Assembly: GCF_038005225.1 (NCBI RefSeq)
Contig: NZ_JBBOSU010000001.1
Location: forward strand, 3,336,001-3,400,000
DNA length: 64,000 bases
Source: Solibacillus sp. FSL K6-1523
Lineage (GTDB): Bacteria; Bacillota; Bacilli; Bacillales_A; Planococcaceae
Direction: 5' to 3'
Below the pieces are notes generated by a model. The model did no database searches and was not told the DNA's origin. It worked only from the letters and a program-made list of their open reading frames with translations. Below, piece after piece: positions 35,346 through 44,171 of the stretch (positions within the stretch are counted from its first letter, which is position 1; the number at the start of each line of letters is the position of its first letter). Position numbers and translations under genes: made by a program.

Positions 35346-36302
35346 ATGACTGAAATAAATTTCCCTTTCCCATCTGACGGAAAGCGCTATTATACATGGA
35401 ACCGTTATTTACGAAATGAATTTGGTAAGAAAGTTTATAAAGTGGCATTGGATGCTGGGTTCGATTGTCCTAACCGCGATGGTACGGTTGCTTTTGGAGG
35501 TTGTACATTTTGTTCGGCAGCTGGCTCAGGCGATTTTGCTGGAGATAAAGTAGATCCGATTTCTGTGCAATTCGAAAAAATCAAATCGAAAATGGAGAGC
35601 AAATGGAAAGACGGGTTAACGATGGCTTATTTCCAAGCGTACACAAATACCCATGCACCGCTTCCTGTTTTAAAGGAAAAGTTCGAGGCAGCACTTGCTT
35701 GTGAAGGGGTTATGGGGCTTAGTATTGCAACCCGCCCTGACTGCTTACCAGATGATGTTGTTGAATATTTAGCAGAATTAAATGAACGTACGTATCTTTG
35801 GGTGGAACTAGGTTTACAAACTGTGCACGAAAAAACAGCGAATTTAATTAACCGTGCGCATGATTATGAAATGTATGTTGAAGGTGTTAACAAGCTGCGA
35901 AAACATGGCATTCGTGTTGTCACACATATTATTAACGGCTTACCGCTCGAAGATTACGACATGATGATGGAAACGACTCGTGAAGTAGCGAAATTGGATG
36001 TACAAGGAATTAAAATTCATTTACTCCACCTTTTAAAAGGCACGCCACTAGTAAAGCAATACGAAAAAGGGATGCTTGAATTTATGGACAAGGATGCTTA
36101 CATCCAACTTGTTGCCGACCAGCTTGAAATCCTTCCTCCAGAAATGATTGTTCATCGCATTACAGGAGATGGTCCGATTGATTTAATGATTGGCCCGATG
36201 TGGTCTGTGAATAAGTGGGAAGTTTTAAATGGCATTGATGCCGAGTTGGAACGTAGAGGTAGTTGGCAAGGCAAATTTTATCAAGCGGAAGTGACGAAAT
36301 AA
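35346..36302 (+). CDS. mnmL: radical SAM tRNA-modification enzyme MnmL (YtqA, TIGR01212)
   Basis: 318-residue radical SAM protein; the [4Fe-4S] cluster cysteines are in CPNRDGTVAFGGCTFC near residue 38 (long first spacing is typical of this subgroup). In B. subtilis YtqA (MnmL) is reported to act in the conversion of wobble cmnm5(s2)U toward nm5(s2)U, with YtqB (MnmM) adding the methyl group. Start at 35346 lies 11 nt after AGAGGAG. Overlaps mnmM by one base triplet (TAATG), so both are translated together. Confidence 0.88.
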   Translation: MTEINFPFPSDGKRYYTWNRYLRNEFGKKVYKVALDAGFDCPNRDGTVAFGGCTFCSAAGSGDFAGDKVDPISVQFEKIKSKMESKWKDGLTMAYFQAYTNTHAPLPVLKEKFEAALACEGVMGLSIATRPDCLPDDVVEYLAELNERTYLWVELGLQTVHEKTANLINRAHDYEMYVEGVNKLRKHGIRVVTHIINGLPLEDYDMMMETTREVAKLDVQGIKIHLLHLLKGTPLVKQYEKGMLEFMDKDAYIQLVADQLEILPPEMIVHRITGDGPIDLMIGPMWSVNKWEVLNGIDAELERRGSWQGKFYQAEVTK

Positions 36303-36883
36303 TGAAGCTACAACGCGTCCTACAATATGCTCAAAATTTACTTCAAATGTCGATTGGAGAAGGTGATATCGCAGTTGATGCAACAGCTGGCAATGGGCAT
36401 GACACGTTATTTTTAGCAAACTTAGTTGGTGATGATGGCTATGTTTATGCCTTTGATGTACAAAAAGAAGCCGTTAACGCGACCCTTCACCGCTTGCTAG
36501 ACAATTCATTAGAACACCGTGCAGTCGTTTTGCGTGACGGACATGAGAACATTGGTAAATATGTAGCCAAACCCGTTGCAGGTGCCATTTTCAACCTTGG
36601 TTACTTACCAGGTAGTGATCATTCCATTATTACGAAACCAAATACGACAATACAAGCACTAAAAACCTTATTACCATTATTAAAAATCGGCGGTGTCATT
36701 GTATTAGTTGTCTATCATGGACATGTAGGTGGAAAAGAGGAACGGGATGAAGTCATTCGTTTTGTTAGCGAGCTGCCACAAAAATCGGTACATGTTCTGA
36801 AATACGAATTTTTAAATCAAAAGAATGACCCACCGTTTGTTATCGCTTTGGAAAAGGTGAAAGAATTACCTGTGGAAAATTAA
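36302..36883 (+). CDS. mnmM: tRNA wobble-uridine methyltransferase MnmM (YtqB)
   Basis: 193-residue class I SAM methyltransferase: motif I DATAGNGHDTLFLA near residue 27, FDVQKEA for ribose binding, and FNLGYLPGSDH as the catalytic loop. The B. subtilis ortholog methylates nm5(s2)U34 of tRNA. Start ATG at 36302 overlaps the mnmL stop codon; a longer frame upstream inside mnmL is not needed. GGAAGTG upstream serves as ribosome site. Confidence 0.88.
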   Translation: MKLQRVLQYAQNLLQMSIGEGDIAVDATAGNGHDTLFLANLVGDDGYVYAFDVQKEAVNATLHRLLDNSLEHRAVVLRDGHENIGKYVAKPVAGAIFNLGYLPGSDHSIITKPNTTIQALKTLLPLLKIGGVIVLVVYHGHVGGKEERDEVIRFVSELPQKSVHVLKYEFLNQKNDPPFVIALEKVKELPVEN

Positions 36884-36916
36884 CTTTATTAAGCAATAAC
36901 ATAACCAATTATTTTG

Positions 36917-36946
36917 AAGCTGAACTATTTTTAGTTCGGCTTTTTT
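36917..36946 (+). terminator. terminator of mnmL-mnmM
   Basis: AAGCTGAACTA / TAGTTCGGCTT (one G.U), TTTT loop, followed by T residues. Confidence 0.9.
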
Positions 36947-37010
36947 GGTTGCCGTATTGTTGGAACGACACTGGATAAACTAAACTTAAATAAACTTTAG
37001 GATGATGCAA

Positions 37011-37541
37011 TTGAACAAAAAGATACTTATTATCGGTTTATTAAGCTTTCTAGTTTTCGGATTTAATAATGAACATAGTTATGGAAATACTAATGAGGAA
37101 TTTCTAACTGGGATAGGATACAAATCAGTAAATGCAGCCTTAGAAGAATTCGAACAACATTTCAACCAACAACTAAAATTACCACTCCGAGTACCACCAA
37201 TAAGCTTTACACATCAATTCGCTCGATTCAGTAATTTAGATGGCGAGATGAACGATACGTTTGAAGTAAAATTCATCAGTGATCAATTTCCTGAAAACCA
37301 TTTCAAAATCGATGTTCGCCCACTACAGCATAAAATAGACTTTAGTAATAAGCCGATTCCAAAAACATTTGAGTTAAATAATAAAGTCACTGCCCTATAT
37401 GCAGATAATTTAGTTCGTGGTTTTAATTTGTTCATTTTCGAAAGAGATGGTTGGCAATACATGTTCAGTATTGATAAAAAGGTTGCTAATACGGTAACAC
37501 CTGAAATACTCGTTCAAATAGCAAATTCCATTGATTATTAA
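37011..37541 (+). CDS. secreted hypothetical protein
   Basis: 176 residues from a TTG at 37011 (AGGA 8 nt upstream); ATG codons at 37002 and 37005 are almost on top of that ribosome site. A signal peptide is clear (NKKILIIGLLSFLVFGF, then small residues). The mature part has no recognised domain: mixed beta strands (FEVKFISDQF, FNLFIFERDGWQYMFSI). No partner genes on its strand. Function unknown. Confidence 0.65.
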   Translation: MNKKILIIGLLSFLVFGFNNEHSYGNTNEEFLTGIGYKSVNAALEEFEQHFNQQLKLPLRVPPISFTHQFARFSNLDGEMNDTFEVKFISDQFPENHFKIDVRPLQHKIDFSNKPIPKTFELNNKVTALYADNLVRGFNLFIFERDGWQYMFSIDKKVANTVTPEILVQIANSIDY

Positions 37542-37572
37542 GCAGTGTCCCAAAGTAATACTAATCTCCCAA

Positions 37573-37612
37573 AAAAATCGCCATCTGGAAGTATTCCCAA
37601 ATGGCGATTTTT
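37573..37612. terminator. bidirectional terminator
   Basis: AAAAATCGCCAT / ATGGCGATTTTT, perfect 12-bp stem, 16-nt loop, between convergent genes. Confidence 0.9.
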
Positions 37613-37617
37613 CATGC

Positions 37618-39078
37618 TTATTCTTTTTTATACGTTTCCCAGAACTTCGCATTTTTAATCCCTAGTTTTATCGGATCAAAGACTGGATCTAGTCCTTCTT
37701 TTTTCTGTTGCTCATAATCTCTTAAAGCAAGAAGCGCTGGTTTCATAATGAATAGCATCATAATAACGTTTATCCATACCGTCAAACCTAATCCTACGTC
37801 ACCAAATGCCCACGCTAAATCAGATTCTTTCACCGTTCCATAAAATGCCGATGCTAGTAAAACAAACTTCATAAGGAAGATACCAATTTTTTCTGCACTT
37901 CCGGATACTAAATAGGAGACATTTGTTTCTGCTACATAGTAATAAGCCATCAATGTTGTAAAGGCAAATAAGAATAGTGCAATTGCAACAAAGCCAGAAC
38001 CAAAATTATTTAACGTTGGGAATGCTTCATTCGCTGCAGCTTGTGTAAACCCTGTATACGTGATTTCAACATCCATTTTCGCCTCGATTAACGGGCCGTC
38101 CTGGCTACCATCATGGACATTATACGTACCCATAAATAAAATCATTAAAGCTGTTGCTGAACATACTAAAAGTGTATCAATATACACCGATGCAGCTTGC
38201 ACTAAACCTTGTTTTGCCGGGTGTGAAACTTCAGCCGCAGCAGCTGGGTGAGCCCCTGTACCTTGACCTGCTTCGTTAGAATAAATCGCACGTTTTACAC
38301 CCCAGAAAATCGCACTACCAATCATCCCGCCAAATACCGCATCTGAACTAAATGCGCTACGGAAAATTAACGAGAAGATGGCAGGTACTTCAGTAATATT
38401 CATAACAATAACAATTCCAGCTACAATTAAGTATCCTAAAGCCATAAATGGCACTAATATTTGAGCTACGTTCGCAATACGCTTAATTCCACCAAAAATA
38501 ATAATTCCTAATAATATGATTGTTACAAGTCCAGTAACCCACGGCGCAATCCCAAATGCATTATCCACCGCTACGGAAATCGCATTCGCTTGTACACCTG
38601 GCATTAGCACCGCTACAGAAAGAATAGCAGAAATTGCGAAAATAACTCCTAAAATACGAATACCTGTCGCTTTTTCAATGTAGAAAGCCGGACCACCACG
38701 ATACTGTCCATTTTTCTTTTCTTTATAAATTTGAGCCAATGTTGATTCCATATAAGCTGTTGACGCACCAATGAATGCAGTTACCCACATCCAAAATATT
38801 GCACCAGGACCACCAAAAGCAATTGCTGATGCCGTACCAATGATATTCCCCGTCCCTACACGACCCGACAATGCAATCGACATTGCTTGGAAAGAGGAGA
38901 CACCAGCATCCGACTTTTCACCTGTGAACATTAACACAAACATATCTTTAATTAATCGAATTTGGGCAAACTTTGTCAAAATTGAGAAAAGTAAACCTAC
39001 AACTAAAATACCGTAAATCATTACTGGACCCCAAAGAATATTATTAGCCCAGCCTACAAAATCATTAACAAATCCCAT
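37618..39078 (-). CDS. sodium:alanine/glycine symporter (AGCS family, AlsT-like)
   Basis: 486 residues, about ten membrane segments. AGCS hallmarks include GPGAIFWMWVTAFIGASTAY, GPAFYIEKATG and NEAGQGTGAHPAAAAEVSHP, the last being highly conserved. Takes up alanine or another small amino acid (AlsT of B. subtilis exports/imports glutamine-like substrates) with sodium. Stand-alone gene with AAGGGGTG before ATG. Confidence 0.9.
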   Translation of the reverse strand: MGFVNDFVGWANNILWGPVMIYGILVVGLLFSILTKFAQIRLIKDMFVLMFTGEKSDAGVSSFQAMSIALSGRVGTGNIIGTASAIAFGGPGAIFWMWVTAFIGASTAYMESTLAQIYKEKKNGQYRGGPAFYIEKATGIRILGVIFAISAILSVAVLMPGVQANAISVAVDNAFGIAPWVTGLVTIILLGIIIFGGIKRIANVAQILVPFMALGYLIVAGIVIVMNITEVPAIFSLIFRSAFSSDAVFGGMIGSAIFWGVKRAIYSNEAGQGTGAHPAAAAEVSHPAKQGLVQAASVYIDTLLVCSATALMILFMGTYNVHDGSQDGPLIEAKMDVEITYTGFTQAAANEAFPTLNNFGSGFVAIALFLFAFTTLMAYYYVAETNVSYLVSGSAEKIGIFLMKFVLLASAFYGTVKESDLAWAFGDVGLGLTVWINVIMMLFIMKPALLALRDYEQQKKEGLDPVFDPIKLGIKNAKFWETYKKE

Positions 39079-39167
39079 TTAGTCACCCCTTTGGTAAACA
39101 TTGTATTATTTATATTTTTAGTATATTACAAGTTTTCAAAATATTCGATATGTTTTTCGCGATTATT

Positions 39168-39196
39168 AAAAAAACCTAACAAAATATTTTGTTAGG
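39168..39196 (-). terminator. terminator of the YtpA-like gene
   Basis: CCTAACAAAA and TTTTGTTAGG form a tight hairpin (39175-39196) followed on the minus strand by seven T. Confidence 0.9.
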
Positions 39197-39203
39197 CATT
39201 CCA

Positions 39204-40007
39204 TTATTCTATTATATATCCTAAATCTCGCAGTACATTATTTATAAAGTCTACTGTAAATCGGAATACTTCTTCACGCTCTACTTCAAAATAAAGACTA
39301 TGGTGACAATCATTCCATTCTTTATAATGATATTCGGACAAACTTTGATTTGCTAACCATCTTTTGGATGCCGAACTATCTGCAACTCTATCTTTTTCAC
39401 CATTCATGAGTAGTAATGGGATATTTGGGAGTTTAAATTCCGGATCACGCAAATCTCTCGTTAAGTTTTTCCAATCACGATACCACTTTACTGTAACAAC
39501 ATTTTTCAAAGGTAAATGTTCTTTTAACTCAAGTAAAACATCTGTATTTCTCGAAAATTGATACAATGTCAGCTCATGAGTTAACTTTATATTTGATGTA
39601 ATGGCACTAAAGCTTGTTAAGGCATTTGGCATCTTCCCTGGGGTTAGTTTTAAATTAATCCATGGGGATGTAATGACTAAACCCGCACATTCAATTTTAT
39701 ATTGTTGTAACGCTTTTAAGGCAATTGCGCCACCTAGACCATTACCAATTACAAATAGAGGTAAATTATATTCAAGTGCTACATTTAATAATAATTTTGT
39801 ATAGTTTAAATAACTTTTAAAATCTTCATTATGATATCTTAAATATTGATCCTGTTTGCCATGTCCAGGCAAATCGCCCATTACGACATGAAAACCGGCG
39901 CTTCGAAATTTTTCGATTAACCATGCGTACCAGTGATGATGCTCGTATGCACTATGAAGTATCGCTATCACAGCTTTCGGTTGCCCTTCAGCCTCCCATT
40001 TCCACAT
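39204..40007 (-). CDS. alpha/beta-hydrolase-fold protein (YtpA-like) lacking the nucleophile serine
   Basis: 267 residues with the same start and layout as B. subtilis YtpA (a lysophospholipase-like protein): MWKWEAEGQPKAVIAILH, HVVMGDLPGHGKQD, and the acid and base residues in LLLMNGEKDRVADS and NDCHHSLYFE. The nucleophile elbow, normally GHSMGG, reads GNGLGG here (codons GGT AAT GGT CTA GGT GGC near 39725-39742), so Ser is replaced by Gly. The oxyanion strand also has HSAYEHH in place of the usual HG. It may be a pseudoenzyme or a binding protein. Gene is intact, followed by a strong terminator, divergent from ytoA. Confidence 0.8.
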   Translation of the reverse strand: MWKWEAEGQPKAVIAILHSAYEHHHWYAWLIEKFRSAGFHVVMGDLPGHGKQDQYLRYHNEDFKSYLNYTKLLLNVALEYNLPLFVIGNGLGGAIALKALQQYKIECAGLVITSPWINLKLTPGKMPNALTSFSAITSNIKLTHELTLYQFSRNTDVLLELKEHLPLKNVVTVKWYRDWKNLTRDLRDPEFKLPNIPLLLMNGEKDRVADSSASKRWLANQSLSEYHYKEWNDCHHSLYFEVEREEVFRFTVDFINNVLRDLGYIIE

Positions 40008-40155
40008 GGTCTAACCTCCTAAATACTAAACTGAATTGAACTTATCTTATTATAAGGTATCTTTTTAAAAATGAAATGATATTTGAAAATTTCCAATCCT
40101 TTGATACGATAGCGGTAGTAGTATTCTTACTTAAAATGAAAAGAGGCGTTTCGAA

Positions 40156-40668
40156 ATGATTTACCCTTACAAAGATAAACACCCTGTTATTGATCCTTCT
40201 GCTTTCATTGCAGATTACGCAACAATTACAGGTGATGTCACAATTGGTGCACAAACATCGATTTGGTTTAATACGGTCATCCGCGGCGATGTTAACAAAA
40301 CAATCATCGGTGAGCGCGTGAGCATTCAAGATTTATCATGCTTGCATCAAAGCCCCGCTTTCCCACTCATTATAGAAGATGAGGTGACAGTTGGACATCA
40401 AGTAACATTACATAGTTGCACCATTCGTAAACGTGCTTTAATCGGCATGGGTTCCATTATTTTAGATGGTGCTGAAATTGGTGAAGGGGCATTTATCGGC
40501 GCTGGTAGTCTCGTGCCACCAGGAAAGGTCATTCCACCAAACATGCTAGCAATGGGAAGTCCTGCGAAAGTCGTGCGTGAAGTAACGGCAGAGGACCGCG
40601 AAGATATGGATCGCATTATTCGCGAATATGTCGAAAAAGGTCAGTATTATAAATCGCTGCAGGAGTAA
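40156..40668 (+). CDS. ytoA: gamma-carbonic-anhydrase-family hexapeptide protein (YtoA)
   Basis: 170-residue left-handed beta-helix protein built of hexapeptide turns (IADYATITGDVTIG, SIWFNTVIRGDVNKTIIG). Putative metal His residues are present in CLHQSPAF, GHQVTLHSC. Many bind zinc or iron; carbonic anhydrase activity is not proven for this clade. Start ATG 40156 with GAGGCG upstream. Same neighbour (ytpA-like) as in Bacillus. Confidence 0.88.
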   Translation: MIYPYKDKHPVIDPSAFIADYATITGDVTIGAQTSIWFNTVIRGDVNKTIIGERVSIQDLSCLHQSPAFPLIIEDEVTVGHQVTLHSCTIRKRALIGMGSIILDGAEIGEGAFIGAGSLVPPGKVIPPNMLAMGSPAKVVREVTAEDREDMDRIIREYVEKGQYYKSLQE

Positions 40669-40686
40669 TTAAGCATATTTAAAAAA

Positions 40687-40729
40687 CCCCTAGTTGTTGT
40701 TCGTTCGTATTATGAATAACAACTAGGGG
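40687..40729. terminator. terminator-like hairpin after ytoA
   Basis: CCCCTAGTTGTT / AACAACTAGGGG, perfect 12-bp stem with a 19-nt loop; A run on the left (minus strand T tract), only TAATTTT on the right. Confidence 0.7.
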
Positions 40730-41098
40730 TAATTTTGCCTTGTCCTACTTTCACGTTTAACTCCTTATAATTTCCCTCTACAATATGACATGCCATCCAG
40801 CAGCTTAGATTTTTTTACAGATAAAGGGTCAACACCAAAATCTGTTCTTGTGCAATAGAACATCTACTCTATGTCTTGATCCCAGTATTTATAGGGAAAC
40901 GGGTAAATTCGATATTAGACGGACAAAACTCGAAATAGACGGAGAAATTCCAAATTAGACGGACAATCGCAATCAATTGTCTACTCTACTTTATATAGTC
41001 AAGCATATATTTTAGTGAAGAGCCCAGCTAAAATACGCAATTCTCAAACTTAAGATTCGATTTAAATCAGTACTTTCTACTTATTTTTTAAAAAACCC
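40730..41098. other. intergenic region before SLH protein 1
   Basis: No credible gene. Contains the 20-bp periodic array at 40896-40975; the remainder is featureless AT-rich sequence. Confidence 0.5.
40896..40975. repeat. 20-bp periodic degenerate repeat (4 units)
   Basis: Units start at 40896, 40916, 40936 and 40956, exactly 20 bp apart. Core TAGACGGACAAA; the first unit is the most diverged (GAAACGGGTAAATTC). The right-hand half of each unit is A-rich and variable. Confidence 0.8.
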
Positions 41099-41136
41099 AT
41101 TTTTTAACCCAGTTTTAACCTTTGCGATTTAAAATG
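41099..41136 (+). promoter_or_regulatory. regulatory motif shared with SLH protein 2
   Basis: TTAACC (41104-41109), 5 nt, TTAACC (41115-41120), 9 nt, TAAAAT (41130-41135). The same arrangement with identical flanking bases stands before the other SLH gene (56755-56792). Direct hexamers at an 11-bp step are the pattern of OmpR/PhoB-type regulators such as PhoP (TTAACA boxes). TAAAAT may be the -10. Confidence 0.7.
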
Positions 41137-41192
41137 GATAAGATGACTAAATATTCAATCATCTAAACAATTAAAAAGAAAGGAGAATCATA

Positions 41193-43970
41193 ATGAGGAA
41201 TCATAAAAAATTCTTAAAAGCAACAGTAGGTGTCACATTAGCGGTCAGTTCTGTTCCATTGGTTGCGCCTGTATCCGCACAAGCAACCACCTTTTCAGAT
41301 GTTCCCGAGTCCGCGTATTACTATGACGCGGTGCATGAATTAGCTGCACGCGGGATCGTGGCAGGATTTGGTGATCAAACATTTAAGCCAAATGCAGCGA
41401 TTACGCGCGGACAATTGGCGAAAATTATGGCTGGGATATTGGGGCTAGATACGCAAAATGTAGTAAATCCAGGCTTTACCGATGTCCCACCGAGCAATGC
41501 TTATTACGGGGCGATTGCTGCTTTAGCACAAGCCGGCATTATTAATGGCTACGAGGATCAAACATTCCGCGCGAACGAACCACTTCAGCGCAATCATTTA
41601 GCGAAAATTTTGGTGGAAGCTTTTCATTTACTGTCACCAAAAGGGGCAACAATGCCATTAACAGATGTGCATAAAGATTATGCGGATTATATTTTAGCGC
41701 TTTACACAAATGGCATTACAACAGGGCAAACGGCGACTGAGTTTGATGGAACCTCGCATGTGACACGCGGACAATTGGCAGTCTTTGTCGTGCGCGCAGA
41801 GGAAGTTGTTCAATCACTGGAAAACGAAGAAGTGGAAGAGGAACCGATTGTAGAACAGCCTCCTATAACCGAGCGAAAACCAACACCGAATTTAACATTT
41901 ACGGTGTCAGTAGAAGGTTTGGCAGAAATGTTTTCAACCGATACGGGAATTGAAGTGGTGACAACAGGTGTCATTACGCGGATGTATAAGGACGGGGATG
42001 TTGTCAAAATCACCTTTGTGTCAGAAGAGGACATTCCGAAAGAGCCGTTTAAAGTAAAGATTCGCAATGTCGAGTATGAATTCACATTTAATAAGGACAG
42101 AAATGAATGGGTCGCAAAGAAATTGAATGAAACCGTTTCATCGGATTCAGGGTGGGAGCCAGCGCCATCATCGCCAGCACCAACTCCACCACCGATTCCA
42201 TCTCCGCCTAGTACGGTTTCGGTAACGGTAAAAACACCACCAAAAGAAACATACTTTGAAGGGGATTCACTAGATTTAGAAGATTTAGTCGTCACGTTAC
42301 ACAAATCGAACGGGACAGAAGAAGAGGTCGGTTTTGGGGCATTTGCATCAAAAGGAATTATGGTTAACCCAACTCATGGTACACCGTTAACAACAGCGGA
42401 TACAGCGGTAATTATTACGGTCGAGGGACGAACAGTGAGTCAACCGATTACGGTAAACCCAGCACCTGTTACATCGAATCCCGTGACAGCTATAACAGTA
42501 ATAAGTTCACCTCGAAACGTAACATATGTTGAAGGAGAGTTGTTAGATATAAGAGGTTTAGTCGTGTCGTTGCAAAGATTAGATGGAACGACCGAAGATG
42601 TAGCGTTGGTGGATTTCCAATCAAACGGAATCACTACAAACCCAATCGATGGGGCCGTGTTAACAACGGCAGATACGGAAGTACTTATTACCGTAAATGG
42701 GGAAACAGCTCGCCAACCGATTACTGTAAATAGCATATTTGAAGATGGAAGTGCCGCAAATCCATATTTAATCGATTCTGTCGCCAAATTACAAGCGATG
42801 GAATCCTTTGATGGACCTGATGTTTACTTCAAACAGACTGCCGATATTAATATGACAAGTGAAAGTTGGATACCATTTGTCTTTAATGGGCATTTTGATG
42901 GAGACGGGAATAAAATCAGTCATGTAATGATTGATCAACCGAGTAATGATAAAGTTGGATTCTTTAGTGAGCTGAAAGGAGAATTGCAAAATGTTCACTT
43001 GGAGGATGTGGATGTAGAGGGAAGGAATTATGTAGGCGGCTTGGTCGGATATGGTGGTGGAAGCATAACAAATAGCTACGCGACTGGCAGTGTGGAGGGA
43101 ATTTCTCAAGTAGGCGGATTGGTCGGAATTAGTGATGGTGGAAGCATAACAAATAGTTACGCGACAGGCAGTGTAGAGGGAACTGACGATGTAGGCGGCT
43201 TGGTCGGATATGGTGGTGGAAGCATAACAAATAGCTACGCGACTGGCAGTGTGGAGGGAATTTCCCGAGTAGGCGGCTTGGTCGGAATTGTATATGGTGG
43301 AAGCATAACAAATAGCTACGCGACAGGCAATGTGATTGGAGTGTGGCAAGTAGGCGGATTGGTCGGAATTAGTGATGGAAGCATAGAAAATAGCTACGCG
43401 ACTGGCAGTGTGATTGGAGAGTGGCAAGTAGGCGGATTGGCCGGGGGGAGCATTGGAAGCATAGAAAATAGCTACGCAACTGGAAGTGTAGAGGGAACTC
43501 GTAATGATGTAGGCGGATTGGTCGGAATTAGTGATGGAAGCATAAAAAATAGCTACGCGACAGGTAGTGTGAAGGGAAATTCCGATGTAGGCGGATTGGT
43601 CGGATATGGTGATGTAAGCATAGAAAATAGCTACGCGACTGGCAGTGTGAAGGGAAATTCCGATGTAGGCGGATTGGTCGGATTGGTTCGTGGTTATGGA
43701 AGCATAAAAAATAGCTACGCGACAGGCAGTGTAGAGGGAACTGGTAATAATGTAGGCGGCTTGGTCGGGCTGGTTTATTTTGGTGGAAGCATAACTAGCA
43801 GCTATTACGACAGTGATACAACAGGACAATCAGATGATACTGGAAAAGGAACCCCCCACACAACTGTCGAAATGAAAGAAGGAACAGAAGTAACAATCTA
43901 CATTGGTTGGGATACTGATATTTGGGATTTTGGTACGATTACGGATTATCCAAAGTTGAAGATGCAATAG
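41193..43970 (+). CDS. SLH-anchored surface protein with Ig-like and GLUG repeats
   Basis: 925-residue exported protein. Signal peptide 1-32 (ends ..SAQA), then three SLH domains (about 33-205; FSDVPESAYYYDAVHELA, FTDVPPSNAYYGAIAAL, LTDVHKDYADYILAL) that bind pyruvylated wall polymer. A Pro-rich linker (about 325-342) is followed by two bacterial Ig-like domains (FEGDSLDLEDLVVTL; VEGELLDIRGLVVSL), then nine GLUG-type repeats of about 24 residues (NSYATGSVEG..VGGLVG, about 610-870) and a short C-terminal cap. GLUG regions occur in adhesins and surface enzymes. GAAAGGAG precedes ATG. No catalytic domain is visible. Confidence 0.88.
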   Translation: MRNHKKFLKATVGVTLAVSSVPLVAPVSAQATTFSDVPESAYYYDAVHELAARGIVAGFGDQTFKPNAAITRGQLAKIMAGILGLDTQNVVNPGFTDVPPSNAYYGAIAALAQAGIINGYEDQTFRANEPLQRNHLAKILVEAFHLLSPKGATMPLTDVHKDYADYILALYTNGITTGQTATEFDGTSHVTRGQLAVFVVRAEEVVQSLENEEVEEEPIVEQPPITERKPTPNLTFTVSVEGLAEMFSTDTGIEVVTTGVITRMYKDGDVVKITFVSEEDIPKEPFKVKIRNVEYEFTFNKDRNEWVAKKLNETVSSDSGWEPAPSSPAPTPPPIPSPPSTVSVTVKTPPKETYFEGDSLDLEDLVVTLHKSNGTEEEVGFGAFASKGIMVNPTHGTPLTTADTAVIITVEGRTVSQPITVNPAPVTSNPVTAITVISSPRNVTYVEGELLDIRGLVVSLQRLDGTTEDVALVDFQSNGITTNPIDGAVLTTADTEVLITVNGETARQPITVNSIFEDGSAANPYLIDSVAKLQAMESFDGPDVYFKQTADINMTSESWIPFVFNGHFDGDGNKISHVMIDQPSNDKVGFFSELKGELQNVHLEDVDVEGRNYVGGLVGYGGGSITNSYATGSVEGISQVGGLVGISDGGSITNSYATGSVEGTDDVGGLVGYGGGSITNSYATGSVEGISRVGGLVGIVYGGSITNSYATGNVIGVWQVGGLVGISDGSIENSYATGSVIGEWQVGGLAGGSIGSIENSYATGSVEGTRNDVGGLVGISDGSIKNSYATGSVKGNSDVGGLVGYGDVSIENSYATGSVKGNSDVGGLVGLVRGYGSIKNSYATGSVEGTGNNVGGLVGLVYFGGSITSSYYDSDTTGQSDDTGKGTPHTTVEMKEGTEVTIYIGWDTDIWDFGTITDYPKLKMQ
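43040..43800 (+). repeat. tandem GLUG-coding repeats
   Basis: Nine in-frame units of roughly 66-81 bp encoding NSYATG(S/N)V..VGGLVG; some neighbouring units are nearly identical at DNA level (for example the units with KGNSDVGG), so unit number can change by recombination. Confidence 0.85.
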
Positions 43971-44014
43971 AACAGAAATCACGCGGATGTATGTGATCAG
44001 ATACGAAGGTACAG

Positions 44015-44050
44015 AAAGAAATGAGTGCAACAATGGCTCATTTCTTTTTT
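44015..44050 (+). terminator. terminator of SLH protein 1
   Basis: AAAGAAATGAG / CTCATTTCTTT with an 11-nt loop and a T run. Confidence 0.88.
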
Positions 44051-44092
44051 GTGCCCAAAATACATGCATTTAATATTTTGCCGAAAAGTAAA

Positions 44093-44133
44093 AAAGTGCC
44101 AAAACAATGATTACATCAGCGTTTCGGCACTTT
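44093..44133 (-). terminator. terminator of metK
   Basis: AAAGTGCC (44093-44100) pairs with GGCACTTT (44126-44133), extended by GAAAC/GTTTT; T run on the minus strand. Confidence 0.85.
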
Positions 44134-44171
44134 CAAACTTTAGCTATTTTACGATTAACATTCTATCTTAA

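Noticed and set aside
43040-43800. CRISPR-like spacing of short repeats
   Set aside because: Repeats are in frame, encode GLUG motifs and have no conserved palindromic repeat or unrelated spacers.
42789-43829. 346-codon frame antisense to the GLUG repeats
   Set aside because: It is a mirror of the repeat-coding strand with repetitive composition; no start signals.
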